64,000 bases of DNA from Acidimicrobiales bacterium (GTDB taxonomy: Bacteria > Actinomycetota > Acidimicrobiia > Acidimicrobiales > Aldehydirespiratoraceae), in NCBI GenBank assembly GCA_041394245.1, contig JAWKIR010000002.1:496001-560000 (forward strand). Direction: 5' to 3'. A program made the position numbers and the translations under genes. Shown here piece after piece: positions 26,995-34,649 of the stretch. The first letter of the stretch is position 1. Every line of letters starts with the position of its first letter. Under the pieces are notes generated by a model. The model did not search any database. It was not told where the DNA came from and saw only the letters and a list, made by a program, of their open reading frames with translations.

Positions 26995-28037
26995 TGCCGA
27001 GCGCCGAGGAGATCCAGCAGGATCGCCGCCTCGATCCGCGGGTGAAGCGGATGCTGAAGGCGCTGCCCGCGACGCCGCTGCGTGATGCGGCCGGCCGCGA
27101 CGAGCTCGTGGCCGCCGCCAACTCGCCGCGTGGACTGGCGATTCGGGCGGCGGTCACTGCATCGATGGAGAAGAACGACGTGGAAGCGCTCGCGCCGTCG
27201 GTGGGGTTGCGTTGGGAGACGCTGGAGTTCACGTCGACCCCTGACGGCAACCGCGTGCGGTTCAATTGGATCCGACCCCGAGGCGACGACGTGGTGCCGG
27301 CGGTCGTCTACCTCCACGGCGGCGGGATGATGACGGGTTCTGCCTTCGACGGGAACTATCGGGCGTTCGGCAAGCTCGTCGCCGCCCACGGCGTCGGTGT
27401 GGCGATGATCGAGTTCCGCAACTGCCTCGTGCCGTCGAGCAGTGGGGAGGAGATCGCCCCGTATCCCGGCGGGCTCAACGACTGTGTGTCCGCCGTTCGA
27501 TGGGTCGCCGGGCATGCCGACGAGCTCGGGATCGACGCCTCGCGGGTCGTCGTGGCGGGGGAGAGCGGGGGCGGCAACCTGACGCTGGCCACGGGCATGC
27601 GGCTGCTGCGGGAGGGCGACGTTGAGCTGGTCTCCGGTCTCTACGCCCTGTGTCCCTACATCGCCGGTCGCTGGCCTCAGGCGCGCCTGCCGTCGACCAT
27701 CGAGAACAACGGCATCTTCGTCACCTTGGGCAGCAACCGGGAACGTCTGGCCTACGGCATCGAGGCGTTCGAGGCACGGGACCCGCTCGCCTGGCCGCTG
27801 TTCGCCACCGTCGACGACGTGGCCGGCCTCCCGCCGGTCATGATCAGCGTCAACGAGGCCGATCCGCTGCGCGACGAGGGCATCGAGTTCTACCGATTGC
27901 TCCTCGAGGCCGGGGTGGCGGCCCGGTGCCGTCAGGTGATGGGGACGATGCACGGCACCGAGTTGATGCCGATGATCTGTCCCGACATCTCCCGCGACAC
28001 TGCCCGTGACCTGGCCGGATTCACGATCGACAGTTGA
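26994..28037 (+). CDS. alpha/beta hydrolase, HSL-type esterase
   Basis: A 347-residue hydrolase of the hormone-sensitive lipase family. The oxyanion-hole motif is HGGG in VVYLHGGGMMTG, and the nucleophile elbow is GESGGG (VVVAGESGGGNLTL). Asp and His of the triad are probably in NEADPLRDEG and MGTMHGTEL. ATG 26994 overlaps the rsfS stop (TGATG), so it is in the same operon. A carboxylesterase acting on a small lipid or xenobiotic ester is likely; the substrate is unknown. Confidence 0.82.
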   Translation: MPSAEEIQQDRRLDPRVKRMLKALPATPLRDAAGRDELVAAANSPRGLAIRAAVTASMEKNDVEALAPSVGLRWETLEFTSTPDGNRVRFNWIRPRGDDVVPAVVYLHGGGMMTGSAFDGNYRAFGKLVAAHGVGVAMIEFRNCLVPSSSGEEIAPYPGGLNDCVSAVRWVAGHADELGIDASRVVVAGESGGGNLTLATGMRLLREGDVELVSGLYALCPYIAGRWPQARLPSTIENNGIFVTLGSNRERLAYGIEAFEARDPLAWPLFATVDDVAGLPPVMISVNEADPLRDEGIEFYRLLLEAGVAARCRQVMGTMHGTELMPMICPDISRDTARDLAGFTIDS

Positions 28038-28087
28038 GGGGCCTTCGAGCGCTTTCGTCGATGAGCGAAGGGTGTCAGGCTGGCGTC

Positions 28088-28690
28088 ATGTCCGATCTGC
28101 CTGCCCCGACCGCCGACGACATGTATGTCGTCGATTCACCCTACGAGATCGCGAACTGGCGGCCGCTGGCGCAGTGGGTCCTCTACATCCCGCACGGGCT
28201 GATCCTCCAGGCCCTGCGGGCCGTGGAGAGCGTCGTGTTCCTCGTGTACTGGCTCGTCTTCCTCTTCACCGGGAAGCTCAACCCGGGTCTGTACGGGTTC
28301 CTCGGGATGTACGAGCGCTACAGCAGCCGCGCCAACGGGTTCCTGGTGGGGTTCTCCGAGACCTACCCCGGGTTCGATTTCACCCAGGGGCCGGCCGACA
28401 ACGGCGCCTACCCGCCGATTCGCCTCCACCTTCCGGAGTTGCCTCCGGTCGATCCGCCCCGCAAGGCGGCGGCCAACATCTTGCTGGCCATCCCGCACTA
28501 CATCGTGATCGCCGTGTTCGGGATCGGTGCCGTCGTCGTGGCGGTCATCGCGTGGTTCGCAGTGCTGTTCACCGGTCGTTGGCCCGAGGGCATGCGCGAC
28601 TTCCTCGTCCGATTCGCGAACTACTACTACCGGGTCTGGGCCTACGTCTCGATGGTGCGGCCCACCGAGTACCCCCGCTTCGGGCTCTGA
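28088..28690 (+). CDS. DUF4389 membrane protein
   Basis: A 200-residue membrane protein with the DUF4389 pattern repeated twice: WVLYIPHGLILQAL to LLFTGKLNPGLYGFLG and ILLAIPHYIVIAVF to VLFTGRWPEGMRDFLV, each a pair of hydrophobic helices followed by FTG(K/R). The ATG at 28088 excludes an upstream extension that begins in the 50-bp gap after the esterase. Function is unknown. It was the chromosomal neighbour of the tRNA-Ala 3' end before the integrative element entered. Confidence 0.8.
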   Translation: MSDLPAPTADDMYVVDSPYEIANWRPLAQWVLYIPHGLILQALRAVESVVFLVYWLVFLFTGKLNPGLYGFLGMYERYSSRANGFLVGFSETYPGFDFTQGPADNGAYPPIRLHLPELPPVDPPRKAAANILLAIPHYIVIAVFGIGAVVVAVIAWFAVLFTGRWPEGMRDFLVRFANYYYRVWAYVSMVRPTEYPRFGL

Positions 28691-28740
28691 CACGTCGAAA
28701 ACGACGAAGGCCTCCGCTCGAGAAGCGAAGGCCCTGGTCC

Positions 28741-28777
28741 GGTGCTGTGGAGCTAAGGGGAATTGAACCCCTGACCT
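28741..28777. repeat. left attachment site of the tRNA-Ala element (attL)
   Basis: A 37-bp sequence identical to 31911-31947. It covers 7 bp of flank and the last 30 nt of tRNA-Ala(GGC): acceptor 3' strand, T arm and variable loop. The tRNA sequence stops matching at 28778, so this is a remnant and not a working gene. Confidence 0.9.
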
Positions 28778-29419
28778 GGCCTGCGGCCACGCCACGGCTC
28801 CGCTCGTGTCACTACCATGCCTTCCGCTGCTGTTCTATCACAGCCCTGCGTTGCGTCTACATCTCCCGCCGACCTTGTGTTCGGGGCTCTTTCTGAGGTG
28901 TTCTTCACCTTCGAAAGGGGCGGGTCTGGGGGGGGTACGCCGTCTGGTCCTAAGGTACTTGTCAGCCGACTCGCAGAGCCGCTTCGGACAACCGAGCGAC
29001 TGTCCGACGGACAGGCACAATCCTGCGAGAGGGAGTACTGAATATCGTACACAAAGTGAATTTATGATGAATCTTTCGGCCTTGAGTGAACCTGATTTAG
29101 CGCGCCGTTCCAGTCGAAACTCCCGATCGGGACCTCTGACCGCTGTCCGCTACTAGACACAAGGGGTCAAGCAGAGGCTCGCAGTGCGAGCGAGGCCGCA
29201 GCCGAGCGAGCACAAGAGCGAGGCCGCAGCGCTGCAAGTGAGGGGCGTCTACAGCGACCGACGAAGGGAGCTGGAGACGGCCCGAACGACGCAGCTGGAC
29301 GGGTGCTCCTGTAGTCGCCCACTGGCTCCTGTAGTCGCACCCATACATGCAGGTCCGAGAGCAATCGGTCGCTCGGAGCATCTGATGCCCGACCGCGCAA
29401 ACCGAGGGGCGGGTGTTGG
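28778..29419. other. non-coding left arm of the element
   Basis: About 640 bp without a convincing gene. It holds a near-perfect palindrome CTGTCCGACGGACAG (29000-29014) with a further half-site CGGACA at 28985, an AT-rich stretch around 29040-29075, an inverted/direct repetition of GCGAGCGAGGCCGCAGC-like sequence (about 29187-29235) and the direct repeat GCTCCTGTAGTCGC at 29305-29318 and 29325-29338. A frame for MMNLSALSEPDLARRSSRN (29064-29156) is open but has no SD. The region may hold excision or replication control sites. Confidence 0.5.
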
Positions 29420-29866
29420 CTAGGAGATGCCGCACGCCGCTCGGCGTTCGGCAGCGTCGCGCCCTAGCTCTTGCCAGATGAAGTCCTCCGCCTGCTCCTG
29501 GTAACTACCATCCCACTGAGCGTTCATGCGCTCGACTTGCGACTCGAGCCCTTCCCCGAACCCGTCGCCATATGTGCCAATTTGGGCCACGAGAGTCATC
29601 ATCTCCCGCTTTGCACAAGCCGCCGAGGCGCCCGCCTCGATCCAGTTCGAGATGCTGTGCGACAGCTGCTCACAGAGGGGCGTCCCGTTGATAGTGAAGC
29701 AACGGTCGGCCCACATGATGCGGTCTTCCTCACTGAGGAACTCTGTCACCTGTGGTACGGAGTCCGAAGTGCTCGTAGACCGTGCGGATTCCGAGGTACT
29801 GGTCGAGCACGCTGCCATCAGGGTGAGTAAAAGGAGTAGAAGCAGTCGTCGCCGCATGGGGACCAT
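29420..29866 (-). CDS. small lipoprotein cargo gene
   Basis: A 148-residue lipoprotein: basic start (MVPMRRR), Leu run, lipobox LMAAC, then a Ser/Thr linker built of STSTSESARSTSTSDS and a compact domain with four cysteines (DRCFTINGTPLCEQL, ASAACAKREM, RAACGIS). Family not recognised. It is the only gene in the element that looks like cargo and lies 311 bp downstream of the 243-residue gene, so it may have its own promoter. Either ATG 29866 or 29857 could be the start. Confidence 0.65.
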   Translation of the reverse strand: MVPMRRRLLLLLLLTLMAACSTSTSESARSTSTSDSVPQVTEFLSEEDRIMWADRCFTINGTPLCEQLSHSISNWIEAGASAACAKREMMTLVAQIGTYGDGFGEGLESQVERMNAQWDGSYQEQAEDFIWQELGRDAAERRAACGIS

Positions 29867-30177
29867 GACTTAACACACCAGTTAGGTGCCTGCCTAGCAG
29901 CTGGGCCCACTCGCGTCAGAGCGTCTCAGTCGCGATCTCCTGCGGGCGCAGCCGCCCGCGCCCCGCAGGGCCCGCAGCACTCCAGAACGCCCCATACGCG
30001 CTCTCACTGCGTACGGGGTGACCGCAGAGAGGCCTTGCGCGATCGGCGCTGGAAGGGGCGGAGAATGAGCGTCTCGTCATCTCTGAGTCACCGAACAGCG
30101 CACGGAATTGAATGCGGACTCACTTGCGGAGAGGTGTCGCCCTGTCGACGGCGTCATTGCGAGCTGACAAGTGGGCC
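29867..30177. other. intergenic region with GC-rich hairpin
   Basis: A 311-bp gap inside the element. It has an inverted repeat CTGCGGGC/GCCCGCAG (29940-29947 with 29970-29977) and an alternative stem GCGGGCG-CAGC-CGCCCGC (29942-29959). No U-run follows on the minus strand, so a standard terminator is not shown. I see no convincing gene here. Confidence 0.5.
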
Positions 30178-30909
30178 CTACCGTCCTCTCAACTCGTCGG
30201 CTCTCGTCTCCATCGCTTCCATCTCCTCGACTTGCGATCGTGTCACGACATCAACGATCTCGTCGTCGGAGTCCAATCCGAATCGCTCTCTGAGTGCGTC
30301 GTCGTCTTGAGCGATGAGATCCTCAACCTCGGGCAGCAGATCGGCATTCGTGCCAGGGAACGCCTCGGTTACCCGTGAGATGAGGTCATCTTGAGCCGTC
30401 TGTGTGGACGGGCGATCTTGTCTGGTCGACGCGCCCGCTTCCGCCGACTGAATGCAGCTCTTGCTGAAGTCGTCCGCCGCTTGAGCTGCCCTCTCGATAC
30501 GTTGCGTCTCCTCGTCAGGCACGACCAGGCGATCGCCGAGGGTGAGCACGTTGAGCGCCAGGCTGGTCATCATGAGCCCTGTGTGGCCCATCTTCTTCAG
30601 CCTCTCCCAGGAGGACGGCTGCTCGGGCGTCCATTCGAAGACCATGCGGGAGAAGTGTCTGAGCTGAGCCTGAACAAGCACCAGAAGTTCCCGTGTGTCG
30701 GAGGTTGAGGAATCGTCTGGATCGAGGCGAGCAATTCCTTGGCCCAAGACCTCTGCCATGTTTGTGAGAGATCGTGCCCAACCAACCGTGTCGGGGACTG
30801 CTCCAGTCATGAGTAACGAGGATAGTTCGCCGAACCGCGGACTGCCGTGGGCCGATGGACCTCCGACAGGCGTGCTGCGAGAGGAATCCTTCAGCGAGTA
30901 GTTAGCCAC
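30178..30909 (-). CDS. unknown protein coupled to the integrase
   Basis: A 243-residue protein of no family I recognise. It starts with GTG at 30909 inside the last 19 bp of the integrase gene, so the two are co-translated. It is mainly helical, with one moderately hydrophobic segment (GLMMTSLALNVLTLGD, about 110-125), and a charged, Asp/Glu-rich C-terminal half (LLPEVEDLIAQDDDALRERF). No helix-turn-helix or nuclease motif is clear. Position suggests an excision or control function or a membrane-associated accessory, but this is speculation. Confidence 0.65.
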   Translation of the reverse strand: MANYSLKDSSRSTPVGGPSAHGSPRFGELSSLLMTGAVPDTVGWARSLTNMAEVLGQGIARLDPDDSSTSDTRELLVLVQAQLRHFSRMVFEWTPEQPSSWERLKKMGHTGLMMTSLALNVLTLGDRLVVPDEETQRIERAAQAADDFSKSCIQSAEAGASTRQDRPSTQTAQDDLISRVTEAFPGTNADLLPEVEDLIAQDDDALRERFGLDSDDEIVDVVTRSQVEEMEAMETRADELRGR

Positions 30910-31865
30910 TCGTTGAGATCAGCGGCTGATGTCCTGATATACCGCATCGTCACGTCAAGCGAGGAGTGATTCATCATTGCCATCACGAGATGAGGGGGTA
31001 GCCCCGCCCGTGCCAGATTCGTGGCGGCCGAGTGTCGGCACTGGTGCGGCGTGTAGTGCGAGATGTCGACTCGCCTGCACCATTGGGTGAACCGCTTGTT
31101 GAGAGCCTCTGGGAGGGATGCCGTGCGTCGGATTGACATCAGCCAATCGCTGGAGGCTCTGGTTGAACCGATCTCAGTGAGAGCTTGGGTGAGCAGGTCA
31201 CGGTGGACTAGCAGCGGAGCGAGGATCTCCGATGTTTCGTAGATGCTAAGGAGAGCCGAGATCGGGAGCTGCTTCTCGGCGCCACCCTTGCGTCGGAAGT
31301 TGGTGATGGTCTCAGTACCGAGTTGACCAGCAGTCAGCTCCCACAGCTCTCGTCTGCGGAGCCCGCCGAAGTACGCTAGGCCGAGAATCGTTCGGGTCTC
31401 GGCATCCCAGTCCGCCAGCCACAGCCGCTTCCAGTCGGCATCGGGAATCGGCTTCGGATCGCGGTCAGTGGGCTTCGGCCCATGCAGACCACGGGCCATG
31501 TGTTCCGATGTGTAACCCTCTTCCCATAGCCACGTGTAGAAGGAACGCAACACGCCGACCTCGCGCCGTTTCGTCGCAGCTGCGGGGTCGCCGCCACGGG
31601 GACGCGGGCGGAGGACAAACAGTTCCATGTCGCGTCGACTCACAGTCGTTGCGCCACGGTGAGCGAGCCACCGCGTGTAGGCGCCCAATACATACCGATA
31701 GCTGCTCACGGTCCGAGGCGAGCGGTCTCTGACACGTTCGCACCAATCGAGGTAGGCGCCCGCCAGCGCTGCGTTGGCCGTCTCGACGGAATTGTTGCGA
31801 GGTTCCGACGCTCTGGTGAGGAAGTGAACTTCCGCACAGTGCTCGGCCTGCTCCGACTCTTCCAT
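30891..31865 (-). CDS. int: tyrosine recombinase / integrase
   Basis: A 324-residue tyrosine recombinase. The N-terminal SAM-like core-binding domain (about 28-130) is followed by the catalytic domain with Arg170 (GGLRRRE), Lys193 (FRRKGG), His274-x-x-Arg277 (HQCRHSAATN), His300 (MMNHSS) and the nucleophile Tyr309 (MRYI), so the active site is complete. It lies on the same strand as tRNA-Ala, 45-50 bp after its 3' end, with AGGGAG/GAAGG before the ATG. It is the probable enzyme for integration at the 37-bp repeat. Confidence 0.92.
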   Translation of the reverse strand: MEESEQAEHCAEVHFLTRASEPRNNSVETANAALAGAYLDWCERVRDRSPRTVSSYRYVLGAYTRWLAHRGATTVSRRDMELFVLRPRPRGGDPAAATKRREVGVLRSFYTWLWEEGYTSEHMARGLHGPKPTDRDPKPIPDADWKRLWLADWDAETRTILGLAYFGGLRRRELWELTAGQLGTETITNFRRKGGAEKQLPISALLSIYETSEILAPLLVHRDLLTQALTEIGSTRASSDWLMSIRRTASLPEALNKRFTQWCRRVDISHYTPHQCRHSAATNLARAGLPPHLVMAMMNHSSLDVTMRYIRTSAADLNEWLTTR

Positions 31866-31910
31866 CCTTCATCTCCCTTGTGGTTCCAAGGAAGGCAGGC
31901 AGTGCTGTCG

Positions 31911-31947
31911 GGTGCTGTGGAGCTAAGGGGAATTGAACCCCTGACCT
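31911..31947. repeat. right attachment site (attR) within tRNA-Ala
   Basis: Identical over 37 bp to 28741-28777. It includes the last 30 nt of the intact tRNA-Ala(GGC) and the 7 bp beyond its 3' end. The match breaks at 31948, in the anticodon stem, so crossover happened at or 3' of the anticodon arm. Confidence 0.9.
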
Positions 31948-31990
31948 CTTCCATGCCATGGAAGCGCTCTACCAACTGAGCTATAGCCCC
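31918..31990 (-). tRNA. tRNA-Ala (anticodon GGC)
   Basis: A 73-nt cloverleaf without encoded CCA: acceptor GGGGCTA/TAGCTCC with the G3-U70 wobble that defines alanine tRNAs, D arm GCTC-AGTTGGTA-GAGC, anticodon stem CTTCC/GGAAG with loop ATGGCAT (anticodon GGC), T arm AGGGG-TTCAATT-CCCCT and discriminator A. The last 30 nt are duplicated at 28748-28777 by the integrated element. Confidence 0.97.
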
Positions 31991-32069
31991 GAAGTGTTCG
32001 GAGCGAAATCGTAGCAGGCGCCGCGGAGGCTCCCACCCAACAAATCTCGGTCGGCGTAGCGTCGCAGCG

Positions 32070-33641
32070 ATGCCGTCGTCCCGAGCGATCCTGCGTGCTG
32101 CCACTGCGGCCCACGCGCTCGTCGGCGCATGGATCGCCACGTCGATGACGGGGCCGCTGTTGGCCATCGACGACCTGGCGTATCTCTCGATGGGGCGGAC
32201 GCTGGCGGGCGGCGGAGCATCGCCGTTGCCGGCGCAGCCGCCCTACGGCGTGCTCTACCCCTTGCTGCTGGCCCCGGGCTGGCTGGTCGGACTCGACGAA
32301 CCACAGATGGTCGTGTTCGCGCAGATCGTCAACGCGATCCTCGGCGCGGCGCTGCTGCCGGTGGTGTTCATGCTGGTGCGTCGGCTGAGCGACGCGTCGT
32401 TCGGGCGGGCCTTGGGCGCCGCTGCGATCGGGGCCTCGCTGCCCGCCGCGTTGTTGACGGGCACGATCGCGTGGACCGAGCGACTGCTGCCGCTGCTCGT
32501 GGGACTCGCCGTGCTCGCCCTGTTGCGACTGCGCGATGCGCCGACGCATCGCCGCGGGGTCGAGGTTGCCGTGGTCGCCGTCGGATTGTTCGCCACTCAC
32601 CCGCGGATGGGGCCGGTCACCCTCGTCGTCCTCGCTGCGGCGCTGGGAACCCTCTGGACGCGGGGTGCGCGCCGACCGCTCGTGGCGACGATGTCGGTCG
32701 GAGTGCTCGGCCTCGCCATCGCCGAGCTGGCGCGGCGCGCTCTGGCGGATGCGTCGTTCGGAGCCGACGCCACCTACGACGTTGCCGACCTGGCCGGCAA
32801 CCGTGGGCTCGGCGAGGTGACGGGGATGGTGGTGCGGGGTGGCGGCACCGTCGCATATCTGGTGCTGGCGACAGCCGGCGTCGCCGTGCTGGGTCTGTTC
32901 GTGCTGGTGCGGGATCGGGGAATCGCCGTCGTCTATGGCGCGATGCTCGCGGTCACGGTCGTGCTCGCCGGCTGGTTCCTCTCGGGCGTCGACCGCGCCG
33001 ATGCCTTCCTCCACGGCCGCTACATCGAGGTGTTGGCGCCCCTGTTGGTGGCGCTCGGGGTCGTGGCCGCAGGAGACCTGTCGTGGCGACTCGGCGCGAC
33101 CGTCGTCACCGTGTCGGTCGTCATTGCCGGCCTCTACGGCGCCTGGGCCGGGCCGGGCGACGTCTGGGCGCGGTCACGTACGCCGGTGATGATGCTCGGC
33201 ACCGAGGTCGCCGGCGCGCCGTTCGGGCAGTTGATCTTCGAGCCGGGTGCGGCCGCGTCGTGCGCCCTGCTCGCCGGACTGGTGGTGCTCGCCGCGGCGC
33301 GCCGTCAGGCCTGGGTGGCCCCCGTCGTCGCCGCCGTGATCGTCGCGGTCGCGGTGCTGTCGGGTCGCGAGGCGATCGAGTCGCTCCAGGAACGCTCCGT
33401 CGTCGGTGAGGTCCAGGCGGCGCTTGGCGAGGCCGACGGCATCGACGAACTGGTCATCGACGTCGATCGGGTGCCGTCGACGCTGGCCGGCGCAGTCGCG
33501 TGGGAGGTGGGCTTCGATCACGTGTCGCCCGAACCGACGAACGACACGACCCACCTGCTTCTCGTCACCGACGCTGTCGCCCCCGACGGAGCGGTCGCGG
33601 TGGCCGAGTTCTCCGGCGGCGTGCTGTGGGCGTTGCGCTGA
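32070..33641 (+). CDS. GT-C-like polytopic membrane protein
   Basis: A 523-residue membrane protein with about 11-12 hydrophobic helices. The first extracytoplasmic loop holds LLAIDDLAYLSMGRTLAGG, a double-Asp placed as in GT-C glycosyltransferases (mannosyl- and arabinosyltransferase type). A soluble C-terminal domain follows (about 430-523). The family is not certain. The gene begins 80 bp after the tRNA-Ala 5' end and converges on the LLM gene with almost no gap. A lipid-linked sugar transferase is the best guess. Confidence 0.6.
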   Translation: MPSSRAILRAATAAHALVGAWIATSMTGPLLAIDDLAYLSMGRTLAGGGASPLPAQPPYGVLYPLLLAPGWLVGLDEPQMVVFAQIVNAILGAALLPVVFMLVRRLSDASFGRALGAAAIGASLPAALLTGTIAWTERLLPLLVGLAVLALLRLRDAPTHRRGVEVAVVAVGLFATHPRMGPVTLVVLAAALGTLWTRGARRPLVATMSVGVLGLAIAELARRALADASFGADATYDVADLAGNRGLGEVTGMVVRGGGTVAYLVLATAGVAVLGLFVLVRDRGIAVVYGAMLAVTVVLAGWFLSGVDRADAFLHGRYIEVLAPLLVALGVVAAGDLSWRLGATVVTVSVVIAGLYGAWAGPGDVWARSRTPVMMLGTEVAGAPFGQLIFEPGAAASCALLAGLVVLAAARRQAWVAPVVAAVIVAVAVLSGREAIESLQERSVVGEVQAALGEADGIDELVIDVDRVPSTLAGAVAWEVGFDHVSPEPTNDTTHLLLVTDAVAPDGAVAVAEFSGGVLWALR

Positions 33642-33644
33642 GCG

Positions 33645-34649
33645 TCAGATCGCGCGGATCTGCTCGACGACCGGGCCCCACACCTCGCGGTCGCCGTCGG
33701 CGGAGAACTGGACCCGGTCGACGAGGTCGCCGAATCGTTCCCGAACGAGCGCGGCGACGCCGTCGGGCTCGGCGACCACGGCGAAGTGCGACAGGATCTC
33801 GTCGTCGATGACGTCGGCCATCTCGACCCACTTGCCTTCCTTCGACATCCGGTTCAGCTCCGGTTGGACATCACCCCATCCGTGATGCTCGAGCACCGGC
33901 TTGTAGGCCGGGGTCGATCCGTAGAACGCGATCTGCTGCTTCACACCTTGCTTGCGCTGCGCGACCTCTTCCTCGGTCGTGCCGCTCACCACGAACATCG
34001 GGATCGACACCTCGATGTCGCTGCGGCTCCGACCCCGCTCCGCCAGTCCCTCCTCGAGTGCAGGCATCGTGACGTCGCGCAGGTACTCCGCCGTCTGGAA
34101 CGAATGCGAGACGAATCCGTCCGCGACCCGACCCGCGACCTTGGTCATCAACGGGCCGACGGCAGCGAGCGAGATCTTCGGGTCGGCGAACTCGCTGACC
34201 CCGGGGGAGAACATCGGGGTCATCAGCGTGTGTTGGTAGAACTCGCCGCGGTGGTCGAGCTTCTCGCCCGTCCGCCAGCAATCCCAGATCGCGTGGATCG
34301 CCTCGATCATGTCCTGCATGCGAGCCGCCGGCTTCGACCACGGCATCGAGAAGCGCTTCTCGATGTGGGGCTTGATCTGGGAGCCCAGCCCGAGGGTGAA
34401 CCGCCCCCTCGAGAACTCCTGGAGGTCCCACGCGATGTTGGCCAGGATCATCGGATTGCGGGCGAAGGCGACGGCGATACCGGTGGCCAGATCGACGCGC
34501 TCCGTGCGGTCAGCAGCGAGCAGGACCGGGAAGAACGGGTCGTGCGACAACTCGGCGGTGAGGAGGCCGTCGTAGCCGAAGGCCTCCATGGCGGCGGCGC
34601 GGTCGCCGATCCCGGTGAGGGGACCCATGATCCCGGCGTCGATCTTCAT
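33645..34649 (-). CDS. LLM-class F420-dependent oxidoreductase
   Basis: A 334-residue luciferase-like monooxygenase-fold protein, with ELSHDPFFPVLLAADRTERVDLATGIAVAFARNP typical (in pieces) of the TIGR03617-type F420 group, and LGLGSQIKPHIEKRF at the cofactor-binding edge. It overlaps the PAC2 gene (ATGA), so the two are one operon. The substrate cannot be deduced; such enzymes in actinobacteria reduce or oxidise small organic compounds with coenzyme F420. Confidence 0.85.
   Translation of the reverse strand: MKIDAGIMGPLTGIGDRAAAMEAFGYDGLLTAELSHDPFFPVLLAADRTERVDLATGIAVAFARNPMILANIAWDLQEFSRGRFTLGLGSQIKPHIEKRFSMPWSKPAARMQDMIEAIHAIWDCWRTGEKLDHRGEFYQHTLMTPMFSPGVSEFADPKISLAAVGPLMTKVAGRVADGFVSHSFQTAEYLRDVTMPALEEGLAERGRSRSDIEVSIPMFVVSGTTEEEVAQRKQGVKQQIAFYGSTPAYKPVLEHHGWGDVQPELNRMSKEGKWVEMADVIDDEILSHFAVVAEPDGVAALVRERFGDLVDRVQFSADGDREVWGPVVEQIRAI

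Larger units (their letters stand above)
28741..31947. mobile_element. 3.2-kb integrative element in tRNA-Ala(GGC)
   Basis: The element is bounded by 37-bp direct repeats from the 3' part of tRNA-Ala(GGC), an intact copy of the tRNA at the right end and a fragment at the left. Inside are a tyrosine recombinase next to the intact tRNA, an overlapping 243-residue gene, a 148-residue lipoprotein and about 1 kb of apparently non-coding DNA. The composition is visibly less GC-biased than the flanks and the reading frames carry few shadow ORFs. No replication, transfer or capsid gene is seen, so it would be a minimal, possibly helper-dependent, element. Confidence 0.85.

Noticed and set aside
28748..28777. 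A second tRNA-Ala gene at the left end of the element
   Set aside because: Only the 3' 30 nt are present; no D arm or anticodon follows, so it is an attachment-site remnant.
28806..29156. A 116-residue plus-strand frame in the element
   Set aside because: No SD, no domain, starts next to attL. Only the last 30 codons (from 29064) have a plausible ATG, and that is too weak.
29097..29435. A 112-residue minus-strand frame at the end of the lipoprotein gene
   Set aside because: It overlaps the lipoprotein stop and has no SD or recognisable domain; the composition looks random.
30035..30310. A 91-residue plus-strand frame opposite the end of the 243-residue gene
   Set aside because: Ser/Thr/Arg-rich antisense composition, no SD or domain; the minus-strand gene is better supported.
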